Below, in pieces: positions 46,084-57,439 of a stretch of 64,000 bases of DNA (within the stretch, counting starts at the first letter, position 1; the number at the start of each line of letters is the position of its first letter). The translations under genes and the position numbers were made by a program. Source of the DNA: Batillaria attramentaria (lineage: Eukaryota > Mollusca > Gastropoda > Batillariidae); contig JACVVK020000333.1 in assembly GCA_018292915.2 (NCBI GenBank), positions 632,501 to 696,500 on the forward strand. Direction: 5' to 3'. Under the pieces are notes generated by a model. The model did not search any database and was not told the origin of the DNA. It worked only from the letters and a program-made list of their open reading frames with translations.

Positions 46084-46264
46084 TGGGAGCCGGGATGGCC
46101 GGATGGTAGAGCGTTGGACTTCCAATGCTCGGGTCACGTGTTCGAATCCCGGCTGGGGCCAAATATTTGTGCTGTTTTTTTTTCATCGTTGCCTCCCGCC
46201 TTTGGTATCATCCGTATGTGGTGGAAAAGGACGTTAAATTCCCAAACACCCACCCACCCATCCA
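46084..46264 (+). mobile_element. SINE1 with 12-bp target duplication
   Basis: Complete copy. CTCTAATTGTGT flanks it at 46072-46083 and 46265-46276. Confidence 0.89.
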
Positions 46265-46757
46265 CTCTAATTGTGTACTTGTACGAATTGTATTGTAATA
46301 CACCTGTTTAAACCAAGATGGACTGTTCCGTACGCACAGGCGCACTCAAAAGAGCAATATAGTTCCAAAACAAAACTTGTCTTCTGTAATTCAGCTTTGT
46401 AATCGTAGAACAGACGCTTTTAACTGTCGCTAAAAAAAAAAAAGACAATTGTTACTTCAACTCCCGATTAGCGACGATCGATCCACCTCCACTTTAAGTG
46501 GTCGGCCGTTGTCAGGAATCATGTTACGCTTGAGTGGCGACAAATTATGCAGAGAGCATGCGGCGACTGTTTTGATTTCTATTTTCACGTGCACGTCACG
46601 CATGGTTTGTTTGTGGTTCTGCATGGATGGCTTTGCTGAATGAATACTTGTGCGTATGATATATGTTTGTAATATGTTTTAAGATAAGTGCATGGCGAAA
46701 ACGATGAGACTCTTTGACGACTGAACTCGTGTTTGGGTCAATGTCGGTTGTTTCTGG

Positions 46758-46760
<3 letters not shown>

Positions 46761-46812
<52 letters not shown>
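46761..46812. repeat. (GT)n microsatellite
   Basis: About 26 GT units, just before family E copy 2. Confidence 0.97.
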
Positions 46813-46814
<2 letters not shown>

Positions 46815-46837
46815 CGCTTTATTTACTCCTTTACCGT

Positions 46838-47112
46838 TTTGTACGCTTGAATACTCTGTTTTGGCGATTAGTACAGCTCTTAATGCGGTACAATGTTGTT
46901 TTCATGTTGCGCGTGCGGTCGAACATTCAAATTCTACGACTGTTGTTACACGACTGGCGCGCTCAGTGCAGACGCCGCGTCATCGAGTACGCTTCCGCTG
47001 GCTCAGTGCCAGCATTACAGACGCTGTCACTGTCGAGGTGTCTAAGTGGTGTGACGATAGATACCACGACAACAGCTCAGAGCGATCTGTGAGAATAAAG
47101 ATGGTAGCATTC
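46838..47112 (+). repeat. Family E copy 2
   Basis: Matches 33140-33425 throughout, including CGGTCGAACATTCAAATTC and CAGTGCCAGCATTACAGACG. Confidence 0.8.
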
Positions 47113-47235
47113 GCCCCTTTAAAATATTTACACCATAGAATTTGTTTCAGATGCTGGGAAACAAATGTGTCAATGACGTCACCACAAATTGTGGGACGTT
47201 CCAACACTCTTTCCCAAACAACTTGGTGTCTTGTT

Positions 47236-47541
47236 TGAAACTACTTTATTCTCCCTTTCGGGAAGTTTGGGCTGTTTCCCACGAGGGAAGCGCGTCGCAG
47301 CGGTGCAGCGCCACCCAATACCTATCCTAATTTCTTCAATTTTTGATCAACTTTGTTGGGGTAGGAAAGCCGGATAACCCGAAGAGAAACCCCCGATGAG
47401 CAGCCCGGAAGCCATGAAAAACCGGTATGACATAGCACAAGCTTGACATGGCTCGATATCACGTTTCGCCGTGATAGCGGCGACGACCGGCAAATAGCTC
47501 AACGGCTAAGTCCGACACGCTACCTATTAGACCACCGCTCA
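47236..47541 (-). mobile_element. Full-length SINE5
   Basis: The minus strand begins TGAGCGGTGGTCTAATAGG (tRNA-like A-box half), has a GCCGTGATAGCGGCG-region body and ends GGAGAATAAAGTAGTTT. The 36.2- and 40.5-kb copies share the same 3' end. Confidence 0.75.
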
Positions 47542-48362
47542 TTTCGTAATGCATTGACACCGGTACGGCCACTGCCACCCACAGTAATCACAACCACCCG
47601 TTATAAGCGATTTCACAACCACTCCCAGGGACTTCATATAGCTCCCACTGTACCCAGCCACATCGTTTTAGCTTTGATAGTTCAACCATCTGATGAATTC
47701 TTCCCATCCAACCGTATGCAACATAACTGTATTTGCCTGTCGCCGCGTGGCCTTGGAAACGGGGACCAACCTTTTCAGGCCAACACTGGCTCGGGTAGCA
47801 TGGTTTCTTTTTCTCCTTGACTTCTGCCCAAGGGTCAGGAGCTGACGAAGTCATGATTTCACACCACTCTCCAGTGCGAACTTTCAGTGAGTTAACTATG
47901 GGTACTTTACGTCCGAAAATAGTAAGGAAACACAGAGCGAGAGTGTGAGTTATGGCTTTCCATAACCCACTCAGTGGTTTACGAGTTCACAAAAACACAC
48001 TCCAGTCACGTCATCGGTCACTGGCCTTGAAATGAAGATTTCTGACCTTCTGCTAAAATCGCTGAAAATGAGGTGACGTTGACGTTGATCGAGGCTCGGT
48101 AGCTACACAAACAATCGAACCATCTCGGGGTTAGTCTTTCGCCGTAAACCACTCGAACTAATCAAGTAAGCTCTATATAATTCTCACAGTGAATTACTCC
48201 TACAAAAGCGTGTGATGCACACACAGTGATCATGTTGTCCGCTGTCAACACACCACACCTGCACCTCAGTATTACATTGTCTTTGTTGTGAGAAATAGCA
48301 TCGGAAATAACAATATACTCAGTGTGTGCGCAACATCAAGGGAGCTCAGCCAAAGCAAAGAA
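47542..48362. other. Non-coding interval, no gene seen
   Basis: Mixed-composition sequence. No recognisable domain in any frame. Confidence 0.45.
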
Positions 48363-48862
48363 GAGGCGACTGTACTCCTGTTAATCAAATTCAGCCAATC
48401 GCGTCCAGCGGCATAATGAGCACAACACACAGCATGGTCTGGCAAACTATTTGCCAGACACTACAACGACGGAAGCACAATCACGTAGTTTGATACAACG
48501 ACGGAAGCACAATCACGTAGTTTGATACGACGGAAGCACAATCACGTAGTTTGATACAACGACGGAAGCACAATCGCGTAGTTTGATACAACGACGGAAG
48601 CACAATCACGTAGTTTGATACAACGACGGAAGCACAATCACGTAGTTTGATATGACTGAAACACTGAAAGAAAGCTGTAAATTCAGTGACGTCATTTGAG
48701 GAAAAAGACCGTTACATCAATCTCTTCCATCTTGAAGTCTACAGTGACGCCATGGACGGTACTGCTTTTTGCCAATACACGGGCAGAGTAAAGGGACGGG
48801 ACTTTGGCCTCGGAGTTTGCCGAGTGGAGTCGTCTATTGTAAGCTGCCCCTGAGTACTAGTA
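48363..48862 (+). repeat. Family D copy with 32-bp internal tandem array
   Basis: Shares GGCATAATGAGCACAACAC, TTGCCAGACACTACAACG and TTTGCCAATACACGGGC with other copies. The segment ACAACGACGGAAGCACAATC...GTTTGAT is present six times at 48463-48651 (unit 3 lacks three bases). Confidence 0.85.
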
Positions 48863-49196
48863 TGTTGAGCACTTCGACAGTACTATGCGCCCTTGGACAG
48901 AAGTCAAGCGGGAAAAGAAATCTTGCTGACCGGGTAGATGAGGCAGATGGGTGTTTGTTTAGCCATCAGCGGGTAGTTGGGGGGCGGGACAGTCCCTGTT
49001 GGATCTTTGATGTCAATCTCTTCTCTCCGCGGAGCCACGGCCCAGTGCACGGCTTTGTCGGTCGGTTGGTGGAGTTCTGTCAACATTGTGTCTGCATGGG
49101 TCGCTGTTTGTACGGCATGCATGGCAGTCTGATTGAAGCAGGGCTGATCAGGGTACCAAACAGATTCAAAACACGCTGGTTGGACAACAGACAACA

Positions 49197-49710
49197 GACA
49201 ACAGATAAGACTTGATTTGAAATTGAATTTTGTCCGGTCTGTTCTTCACAACACGTTTAACCCTTTCACTGCCGCCGTCGCAGCATTTCATGAATCGCAC
49301 CAGTAGCTTCTCTGTCAAATGAGTTAAAAATGGTAAATCTAGACGTTGCAGTAGTTGGGGGAAAAGCTCTCTGGATGTAGTATAGGTTCTGATTCCTGTT
49401 GACAGCAGAGTGACGTGAAGAGAGTCTAACCGTGAGTGAACCGAAACGCGTCTGGCAGTGACAGGGTAAATGGACAACAGACAAATCTCATTTAGGTATT
49501 TCAATTGAAATTTGTCTTTTGTGTTGTTATGGGACAACAGACCGGACCGGTTTAGGTACTTGAATTTGTGTTGTCTGTTGTTAAAAACACGTTTTAATGG
49601 AAAACAGGTAATTGGGAAGGCACTGTAGGTATTCAATTTTAAATTTGTTTTTTTGTCTGTAGTTAAAGCACGTCTTGACACATACAACAGACAACAGACG
49701 AAAAAAAATG
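49197..49710 (+). repeat. GACAACAGACAACAGA-type degenerate repeat
   Basis: Blocks of (GACAACA)n alternate with TTTAGGTA[TC]T[TC]GAATT and AAAACACGTTTTAA-like segments, about 80-90 bp per unit. Interrupted by the MITE at 49261. Confidence 0.6.
49261..49466 (+). mobile_element. piggyBac-like MITE
   Basis: Left end CCCTTTCACTGCC and right end GGCAGTGACAGGG form a 13-bp inverted repeat with one mismatch. Flanks are TTAA (49257-49260) and TAAA (49467-49470). CCC termini at a TTAA site are typical of piggyBac-derived elements. No transposase. Confidence 0.68.
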
Positions 49711-49845
49711 AAGATACGTGAATTATTATTATTATTATCATCATCATCATTATTCTTACTATAAATGATGTTTGTTTGTTTGTTTGTTTGTTTGTTTTAC
49801 AAACTCCAACTGGTCAGCGACCGCATGGCCTTACATCTCGCCGAT

Positions 49846-50001
49846 GAAAGTCAAGTCAAGTCAAGTCAAAACACTTTATTTATCCCACAAGGGGCAATTC
49901 ATCTTCGGACGGGCTCAATAACTCATTATGACAAAATATTATAAAAGATATAAGAGCATATTAAAATCAAATAATTAAAAAAAAAGTTCAGATTATTAAC
50001 C

Positions 50002-50003
<2 letters not shown>
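49846..50003 (-). mobile_element. LINE 3' end with (TCAAG)n tail
   Basis: Plus-strand (TCAAG)n at 49852-49867, then ACACTTTATTTATCCCACAAGGGGCAATT. On the minus strand this is a hairpin-plus-AATAAAG terminus of L2/Rex style. The TTGACT tail type also occurs at about 57520. Confidence 0.6.
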
Positions 50004-50070
<67 letters not shown>

Positions 50071-50136
50071 CTAATACTTCATTGTAATTATCACACTTAT
50101 TCAACAGCAGCAACACACACACACACACACACACAC

Positions 50137-50213
<77 letters not shown>
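50004..50213. repeat. (CA)n arrays
   Basis: CA at 50004-50067 and 50111-50213, separated by AT-rich sequence. Confidence 0.96.
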
Positions 50214-50215
<2 letters not shown>

Positions 50216-50524
50216 CGTATTTATCACAGATTGTTCAGTAGACGGACGGCAACGGGAACAGATGGAAAGCGTTGAAATCAGTTGTCCGCGTTTCTGACAG
50301 GACATCGCGCTTCATCGGACAGATTCCTATCTCATTACTCCCATAATTTGACCCTCCGGTCACATGGCGCTGGTGTCCAGTCAGCCGAAAACATTGATCA
50401 GTGTGTTACGGTTTGCATAAACAGAAACCGTGACCTGACTACTTTTATCACAGCGCCGTTACCATTGCACTCACAGTCTTAAAAACAGTGGTCATCTAGA
50501 GCGGTGGGAAAGAAATCATTTCTT

Positions 50525-50993
50525 GTTTTCTGCCCCAACTCTTTGCCAGCTCCAGTGGTGTTCCTCCCAGGTCATGGGTGGAATCCACGGAGGGCTCGGA
50601 ATCTGGGGCGATTTTTTTTATTATTATGCATGATGATAGAGATGAGGATGATGGTAAGATGATGCTATGGAGGTCCGTGTGATTTTTCCTGAGGGGACAG
50701 GGCCGCATTTCACGTTTCCTGTCATAAATATCCCGACGTTAACCAGGCCCGGGAACTACGGCACCTGTGGTGCTGTGTAATCATCCAGACCATAAGATGT
50801 GTCATACCAAGGGAAGCACCCCCGAAGTCGAACCCGTGACGTGGGTGAATCTTGGCTGTGTAGCAACAGCCTCCCCATTTGGCCCATAGCACACCCGCTC
50901 TAGGTAGGAGCCGGCCTAGGCCACGGCTGGAACTCGAACCCAGGTCTCCGGGTCCATGGTCAGAAGTGCCAACCACTACACTACGGGGGTCGT
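50525..50993 (-). mobile_element. SINE3 copy
   Basis: Same layout as 25082-25585: 3' end TTCTGCCCCAACTCTTTGCC, GGTAATGGGTGG-like GGTCATGGGTGGAATCC, GATGATGCTATGGAGGTCC and the tRNA-like head at 50993-50925. Target duplication not found. Confidence 0.83.
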
Positions 50994-51130
50994 ATCATAT
51001 TTATTAGGTTTCGAGGGGGACACAAGAATGCAAAAGGTTCTCTATTGTCTTTAGGTTCGTAATGAGTTTTGAAGGTGAAAACTGCACTTCTAAAGCTCCA
51101 AAGCCGTTTGCCAAATGAGTATGTTCCTTT

Positions 51131-51556
51131 TGGTATGGTATGGTATGGTATGGTAAACTTCTCCTCGGCGCACATATCCATCTCTGCTGAAATGCTCACG
51201 GCGCCGCAGGGCTGGAGGACGAAGCAGTGAAAGCCTGCTGCCGCTAAGCGCTACTTTATGTGCAAACCTCCACCCTGCTGTTCACTCTGGTGCGTGCGAC
51301 AGTATTTCTGTTTATTACGACACCGGCCACAGCCTACTCTTCTTCGAAAGATGAACGTGGGATTTTTAGCGTGCACACTTGGTGTATGTGCGTGCGTGTG
51401 TACACGAAGGCGAGACAGGCACCGTAAACGAGTCTGCACATGGATTTGACTCGATATGTTATGGAAAAATCCCTCCATATTCCTGCCCACCGGGGACTCG
51501 AACCAGGCAGCTCAGGACCCGAAGTCGGATGCCTTAACCACTAGACCATTGCGACC
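51131..51556 (-). mobile_element. Full-length SINE4 with (ACCAT)n tail
   Basis: The minus strand starts GGTCGCAATGGTCTAGTGG (tRNA-like) with CTGGTTCGAGTCC, has a body with CATCTTTCGAAGAAGAG and CAGCGCTTAGCGGCAGC-like sequence, and ends in (ACCAT)n at 51131-51155. Confidence 0.82.
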
Positions 51557-52340
51557 ATCTTCGTGACTTTACGGCTTCTAATAGTAGAGACATAATTATG
51601 ACTTGGGACGGCAATTGAAATGGCCGTGCCTTGGGCATATGCGTACTTTGTTACGCGCAGAGTTTTTTTTTCTCTTCGTCGTGTCATTCGTCTAACGTTT
51701 TGCCACTGAACCTGACAGCAAGATAATTATTCATGATAATACATGTACATAGTGCTTATACATAGTGCCTGCAAAGATACACCAGTTTAGCTGCCTTCGC
51801 CGAAGGAATCTGTTTGTCTGCTTGTCTACCTGCTGATCTAACGGTCTGTCTGCCTGTGTCTGTCTGTCTGTCTATCTGTCTGTCAGATTGTCTGTCCTGT
51901 CTGTCTAATCACATGTCTGACTGTCGCTCTCGTCTCGTGCTTGTCTCCGCCTGTCCCATTTTCCCAACCCATCCTGTGGTCGATAGTACGTCGGTAACTT
52001 CATATAAGGTCTTGGATAAACATATAATTCGATAATTGTCTTGTATTGAACGGAAAGTGTTTACTATATAGATCATTGAGTAGCAGTCTTGGGGCTTTAA
52101 CAAAGACATAAGGATAACTTTAGGGACAAGAAATCGAACTATCTGCTCTAGTATTCAGTCCTTCAAAGGTACAGAAGGTGCACGCTGTATGGTGCACTCA
52201 ATGTGAAGGCGTTGGGTTGTTTGGGGTTGTTCTTTTTAACCCCAGATGCCGCCTTTTCTTCTTCTTCTTCATAAAATAAGGAACCATCGATTCATTTACC
52301 AGCCGTGATGAAAATATAGCCTTGCTAGAGGCACTTGCAT
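51557..52340. other. Non-coding interval, no gene seen
   Basis: Includes a (CTGT)n-like stretch at about 51840-51910. No domain is recognisable. Confidence 0.45.
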
Positions 52341-52367
52341 TCTTTCTGCATTCTCTCTCTCTCTCTC

Positions 52368-52541
52368 GGGGAGCCGGGGTGGTCGAATGGTAGAGTGTTG
52401 GACTTCTAATGCTCGGGTCGTGAGTTCGATCCCCGCTGGGGCCAAATATTTGTGCTGGCTTTTTCATCGTTGCCCCGTCTTTGATATCACCCTATGTGGT
52501 GGAAAAGGACGTTAAACCCCCAAACACCCACCCACCCACCC
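52368..52541 (+). mobile_element. Full-length SINE1 inside (CT)n
   Basis: (CT)n 52350-52367, complete plus-strand SINE1 with intact A- and B-box-like regions, ACCC tail, then (CT)n 52542-52563. The clearest case of a SINE1 embedded in (CT)n. Confidence 0.9.
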
Positions 52542-53153
52542 TCTCTCTCTCTCTCTCTCTCTCTTCTTTTTCTTCTTATTCTTCTTGTTCGCCTTCTTGT
52601 TCTTCTTGTCTATAATTTGTATTGTCTGCCTGTCCATTGAAGGTCGGTGTCCTTTTAACGTTTAAAAAATTATTTCAAAAAGCAAGCTTATCGATTTCTT
52701 TTCAATTTCTCTTCTTCTTTTTCCTATTGTATCCTATCTTAAAGAGAAATTGTTGATTACATTTCTGCTTTCGGCTTTTTTTCACAACTCGATTTGCATC
52801 GTAAAAAAAGCACTGATAACGCAGCAATGTTCCAGCTTGTTACAAACCCCTTAAGTCAAACAACAGGCACATAAAGCGTTTTTCTTCCGTATTTCACCTT
52901 TGCCGTTTATTTGTAAAAGCGTACGTTTCCCATGGACAAAGACCGGGAACAAAGCACTCGTTGCATACAGCACAATACAAACAAACACAGAGGGTTCTGA
53001 TGTGGGTCACACTGTTCAACGACCAGCGATCAAAAGCCATTGGATGTGTGTCCGCTATACAGGTCAACACACACATCAATAAAAGAACACTATTCGGTGA
53101 ATGGCTGCGTGGTCGATAACACTGAGTCTCAAGGGTCTTAGAGGGGGACAAAG

Positions 53154-53213
<60 letters not shown>

Positions 53214-53218
53214 GCACG

Positions 53219-53266
<48 letters not shown>

Positions 53267-53284
53267 CACACACACACACACACG

Positions 53285-53362
<78 letters not shown>
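53154..53362. repeat. (CA)n array with CGCA blocks
   Basis: CA array of about 209 bp with (CGCA) groups near 53209-53224, 53259 and 53283-53290. Confidence 0.97.
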
Positions 53363-53367
<5 letters not shown>

Positions 53368-53666
53368 GCATACATTTAAAAACAAAACAAAAACAGCTGC
53401 TGCGTCGCACGGGTTACGCATGGGTGATTTTGGCGTTGGGTTGGCCAAAGCTCTAGACCTGTCTTTTATGTAGAACGGTTTGCTAGGGTTCCGGTGTCAT
53501 TATTTTAGCCTGGAGTGAAGCAGAACCCAAACACACTGTGTACATGCATGATGCAGGGATAAAAGATGTGTTTCCGTGGCACTGTTCTTGGAGTAAATAT
53601 ACTAGTCTTGTTAAATAATGTTTTACTTACATATCTTATTGCAAGGTATGATAATTATGTATTATC

Positions 53667-54055
53667 CCTTCCATTATCACCGTCATCAAATATTGTCATC
53701 ATCATCATCATATCGTCATCATTGTTTTCCCACCACCTCCTCCTCCTCGACCCCCCCCCCTTCCTCATCCTCATCATCATCACTATCATCTTTACTGTCA
53801 TCAACGTCGTGGTGTATATTTATCAAAACATTTTGTCGTCACTGTAAGCTTCCTCCTCCCCCCCCCCCCACCCTCCTCATCGTCATCGTCATCACCATCA
53901 CCATCGTTGTCATCATCACGATCATCATATTCATTATCATTGTCGTCGTCATTGCCATCATCGTTGTCATCATATCCACATCATATTTATCATCGTCGAG
54001 CGCATCATCAACCTCATCGTCGTCGTCATCATCCTCGCCGTCATTGCCCATCAAT
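53667..54055. repeat. Degenerate CAT/CGT triplet tract before exon 2
   Basis: ATC/GTC/CAT/CGT-rich sequence with C-runs at 53750 and 53861, ending about 35 bp before the kinase acceptor. It resembles 2731-3058. Confidence 0.8.
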
Positions 54056-54089
54056 AACTTGGTGCTCATCGCTGCGTGGCGTGTTTCAG

Positions 54090-54218
54090 GTGGCGATAAA
54101 GATCATCGACAGGAGCAAGCTGAAAGAGGATTACCAGAAGGATCACCTGCATCGCGAGGCCAGAATCCTGGGCCAACTCCGGCACCCTAACATCATCCGT
54201 CTGTATGAAACACTCAAG
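54090..54218 (+). CDS. AMPK-related Ser/Thr kinase, second visible exon
   Basis: Encodes residues 38-80, continuing exon 1 in phase 0. It begins VAIKII, where Lys41 is the ATP-anchoring lysine. LHREARIL supplies the alpha-C helix with Glu60, the partner of Lys41. It ends LRHPNIIRLYETLK, the alpha-C/beta-4 hinge with the HPNI motif common in AMPK-related kinases. The acceptor is TTTCAG|GTG and the donor AAG|GTAAGG at 54219, so intron 2 is also phase 0. The hinge, catalytic loop (HRD) and activation segment were not found downstream in the window. The 13 residues between the conserved ID and the HRE of alpha-C match the SIK/SNRK spacing, whereas REARILGQLRHPNI looks more HUNK-like, so the subfamily is left open. 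Confidence 0.88.
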
Positions 54219-54267
54219 GTAAGGACACCATGTCCTCTCTCTCTCTCTCTCTCTCTCTCTCACGTCT

Positions 54268-54605
54268 TGGCCCGAATGTAAAAGTCGAGGTTAATGTAAC
54301 ACACGGCTACGGGCCTAACCCAGACTAGGACAAAAGAAACAAGGCAACAAAAACAAACAAACAAACAAAAAAACCCCAAAACAAAATTATATAAAAAGAA
54401 GGAGGCGAAGAAAAGAAGAAATAAATCCTTCTATAACGGCTTCGGCATCTTGCTGGAATGGACCCGCTTACTGATTTAAAACAACAACAACAACGACCAA
54501 AAAAAAAAAAAAACCCAGAAAATTTAACCCTAGAGTTAGTTTAGTTCGAGGTTAGACTCTAACCCGGGGCTAAAATCCCTAACCTCGACTTCTACACGCG
54601 GAGCC
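54268..54605 (+). mobile_element. MITE family copy 5, next to (CT)n
   Basis: Begins TGGCCCGAATGTAAAAGTCG just after (CT)n (54235-54261) and ends GACTTCTACACGCGGAGCC. Longer than other copies through A-rich expansion. CTCTCACGTCT precedes both this copy and the 32.7-kb copy. Confidence 0.8.
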
Positions 54606-55220
54606 TGGTGGTCATCTTCTTACTGTGTGGTGGACATGGGGCCACTACGGCCGGCTGTTGGCCTTCCTCACGCTGAAATCCCTAGTACACACTACTACGA
54701 CCTTTGGTGGATGAGAATGGGCACCAGTATGTCGTTCATCGATAAGGATGTTCGTGGATTCGAATCCTGACGGGCTTGTTCGCAGAAACTGACCCCCTGT
54801 CTTTGAAATCACAATCGTCGTGGTCAGAAAACCACACAAAAATCTAACACGTACACACCGGCTGTTATCTCTTCAGAACAAACCGAACTGATGAATGAGA
54901 AAACTGAGAAGGAAAGTTCCCACCGTAAGGACTATTGATTCCTGTGAGGCGCCACCACTATCTTCTCACGTGCAGCGGACTCAGTTCCCAACAGACTGGA
55001 TCCTGTTCCCAAAGCGGTCTGCACGTTATAACAGAGCAGCTGCACTTTTGATGCAGCGAACCTCAAGGCTGCAAATAGTATGATACGCGTTTTAAGGCAC
55101 ATGAACTCGATTAACCTTTTATCATTAAACTCCTTCCCACACTTTTCCCCTCCCCCACCCTCTTATGCTCTCCCATTCATTCCCCCGGACCACCACCCCC
55201 CCACCCCCTTGCCCCCGCCC

Positions 55221-55222
<2 letters not shown>

Positions 55223-55261
<39 letters not shown>

Positions 55262-55460
55262 CTCTGTGAATGCGTTTGGAACTGTTTCCTGTAGTTTAGT
55301 GCATAATTTTCTGTTTTGATTTATCTTTCTTAACTTTTTTTTACTATTTTAATATTACTTATTTTTTATTGTTTTAGTAGATAGTCTCTGTAGCATTAGC
55401 AACAGCAAGTTTGCAAACTGGCGAATTTCTGTCAAAACTTTTACCGTTGATAAATAAAGT

Positions 55461-55496
<36 letters not shown>
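55223..55496 (+). mobile_element. (CT)n plus LINE-TC 3' fragment with (ATC)n end
   Basis: (CT)n 55223-55257, then GTTTAGTGCATAATTTTCTG, GCAACAGCAAGTTTGC and ACCGTTGATAAATAAAGTTTC, then (ATC)n 55463-55494. This is the LINE-TC 3' UTR in order (compare 28020-28100 and 32560-32640). Confidence 0.77.
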
Positions 55497-55552
<56 letters not shown>

Positions 55553-55742
55553 TGCGTCTGTCGCTGTGTTTTTGTTCATTTTAATAGTTTTCTTTGTTAC
55601 TATTATTATTTCCTTTTAAAGTTTTTTTTAAAATAGTCTATTTCCTAGTTTACCAACAGTAAATAATAAAGTGGAACATGTGCGAAAACTTTCTGCCGTT
55701 GAAAAAAGTTTCATTGTGATTGTCCTCTCTCTCTCTCTCTCT
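55497..55742 (+). mobile_element. (CT)n - LINE-TC tail - (CT)n
   Basis: (CT)n 55497-55553, then 55554-55723 with GTTTACCAACAGTAAATAAT, GAAAACTTTCTGCCGTTG and AAAAAAGTTTCATTGTGATTG, then (CT)n 55724-55742. A second LINE terminus in line with the previous one. Confidence 0.72.
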
Positions 55743-56373
55743 TCCTATCCTTCTCAACCCCTACACTGTCTTGAAAGTCCCCAGGCGCTGGAATCTTGTG
55801 ACATAATAACCGTTGGGCCGACGGCGGTTTCTGACGTGTTTAATATCAACACGGCAAACTCACCGGGCGGCTGCTGGTGTCAGAGACAGTCTTTGGTGCT
55901 AACTCGATGTGCATAGGGTGCAAGGCAGAGCGAAGGCGAAAATGCCCCATCAATAATAGATACACGACTGTCAAGGAAATGCCAATCGTACACGCTTCCA
56001 GGCCGGCTGTTCTTCCTTGTACCACGGTAGACCTCTGTGTGTTGCTTGTCGCTGCCTCATTGGTTGTAATCGCGGTATCGAGGGTTGCTTGTTTAATGGA
56101 CATAATGATAAATAATGGTAAATGGTACTTGTCGGGCACATTTCTTTACATAAAGCTCAATGCTCCGATCGCTTACCGACACGCACGCACATTTTACAAA
56201 GATGGACAGACATACACTGGTGAAACTGACGAATTACACAGGGAATTACTGGAAGGCTTTGCAAAAAAAACCAAAAAAAAACAACGTTTTAAGACTGGTC
56301 CTAAAAACAGAGAGTGTGGACGCATTTCTCAGATTTGCATGCAGAGATTAGTTTACGCTAATTTTTTTTTATT

Positions 56374-56399
56374 GACTCACTTGCGTAACAAAGTGAGTC
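56374..56399. repeat. Short hairpin GACTCACTT...AAGTGAGTC
   Basis: A perfect 9-bp inverted repeat with an 8-nt loop, followed by (CTGT)n at 56420-56450. It may mark the end of a dispersed repeat; only one copy is in this window. Confidence 0.6.
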
Positions 56400-56417
56400 T
56401 ATGTTATAAGCCCTGCG

Positions 56418-56450
<33 letters not shown>

Positions 56451-56618
56451 ATCTGTGCATTGCAAACTTTAACACTGGCGTTTTTCTCGGGAACATGAGA
56501 AATATGAGAAACACTAAATTTCGCACGATGGTTGGTAAAAACGTCTTTCCAAGCATATCTTAAGGTTAGGGTCACAGAGTCATGAAATTTTCGAAACAAT
56601 TATGTGTTATGTTATTTT

Positions 56619-56621
<3 letters not shown>

Positions 56622-56706
<85 letters not shown>
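56622..56706. repeat. (GT)n microsatellite
   Basis: About 42 GT units. Confidence 0.97.
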
Positions 56707-56709
<3 letters not shown>

Positions 56710-57261
56710 GAAGTGACTATTTTGCCCTCCTCTCGAGCAAATCGCGCGTTTGGAAGAAAAGAGGCTAAAACCGGTTTGGTACCAGCCTGCCATTTTTAAC
56801 TCCCCACGACTGCAACAAATTAGCCAAATGAGAGGACAGGAAGACTGGTCTACGTGCAAGCATTCGCGTAATAAGCATAAGGTGACAGATATGACGCAAT
56901 ACGATGAATAATTCAAATGCAAATGGCGTCCCGATAATACATAATTCATTACTCACAAGGAACCGTGTTGCAGTCACGTCTGCACTTAACTCAGTCTTTC
57001 TGTCATCCATTCAACTGTGCCTGCGTTTGCAATTGAAAACGCGCATGGAAGCGTGGATGCTGAGAGTCGTTTGTTTACGATGTTTCTGCATTTCTGTCTT
57101 TCATTTGCCGTCCTCTAGCAAATGTTTGGACTTGGGTTATAGTTATCTACAAGGGCAATTTCAAGAACTCTTGATTTCGTAGGCTGTAGAGAAAAGTGGT
57201 TCTATTGAGCAACCGGTTCAAGGTGAATTTGCCAAAAATTAATGATGTTGGTACATATGTG
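56707..57261. other. Non-coding interval, no gene seen
   Basis: Unique mixed-composition sequence. No domain is recognisable. Confidence 0.45.
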
Positions 57262-57268
57262 ATGTTGG

Positions 57269-57271
<3 letters not shown>

Positions 57272-57299
<28 letters not shown>

Positions 57300-57392
57300 T
57301 GTATGTATGTATGTATGTATGTCATGTATGTATGTATGTATGTATGTATGTATGTATGTATGTATGTATGTATGTATGTATGTATGTATGTA
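57272..57392. repeat. (GTAT)n array
   Basis: About 30 GTAT units with one phase slip (GTCATG) near 57321. Confidence 0.97.
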
Positions 57393-57439
57393 TGCCTGAG
57401 TCCTGTATCACCTGTGTACGAGTGATCATGATGTATGTT

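Noticed and set aside
52368..52440. tRNA-like sequence with A- and B-box motifs
   Set aside because: Part of SINE1, present about 25 times with body and tail; not an independent tRNA gene.
55877..56563. 228-codon open frame after the LINE chain
   Set aside because: Crosses a hairpin repeat and a (CTGT)n tract, has no recognisable domain, and a hydrophobic stretch alone is not enough.
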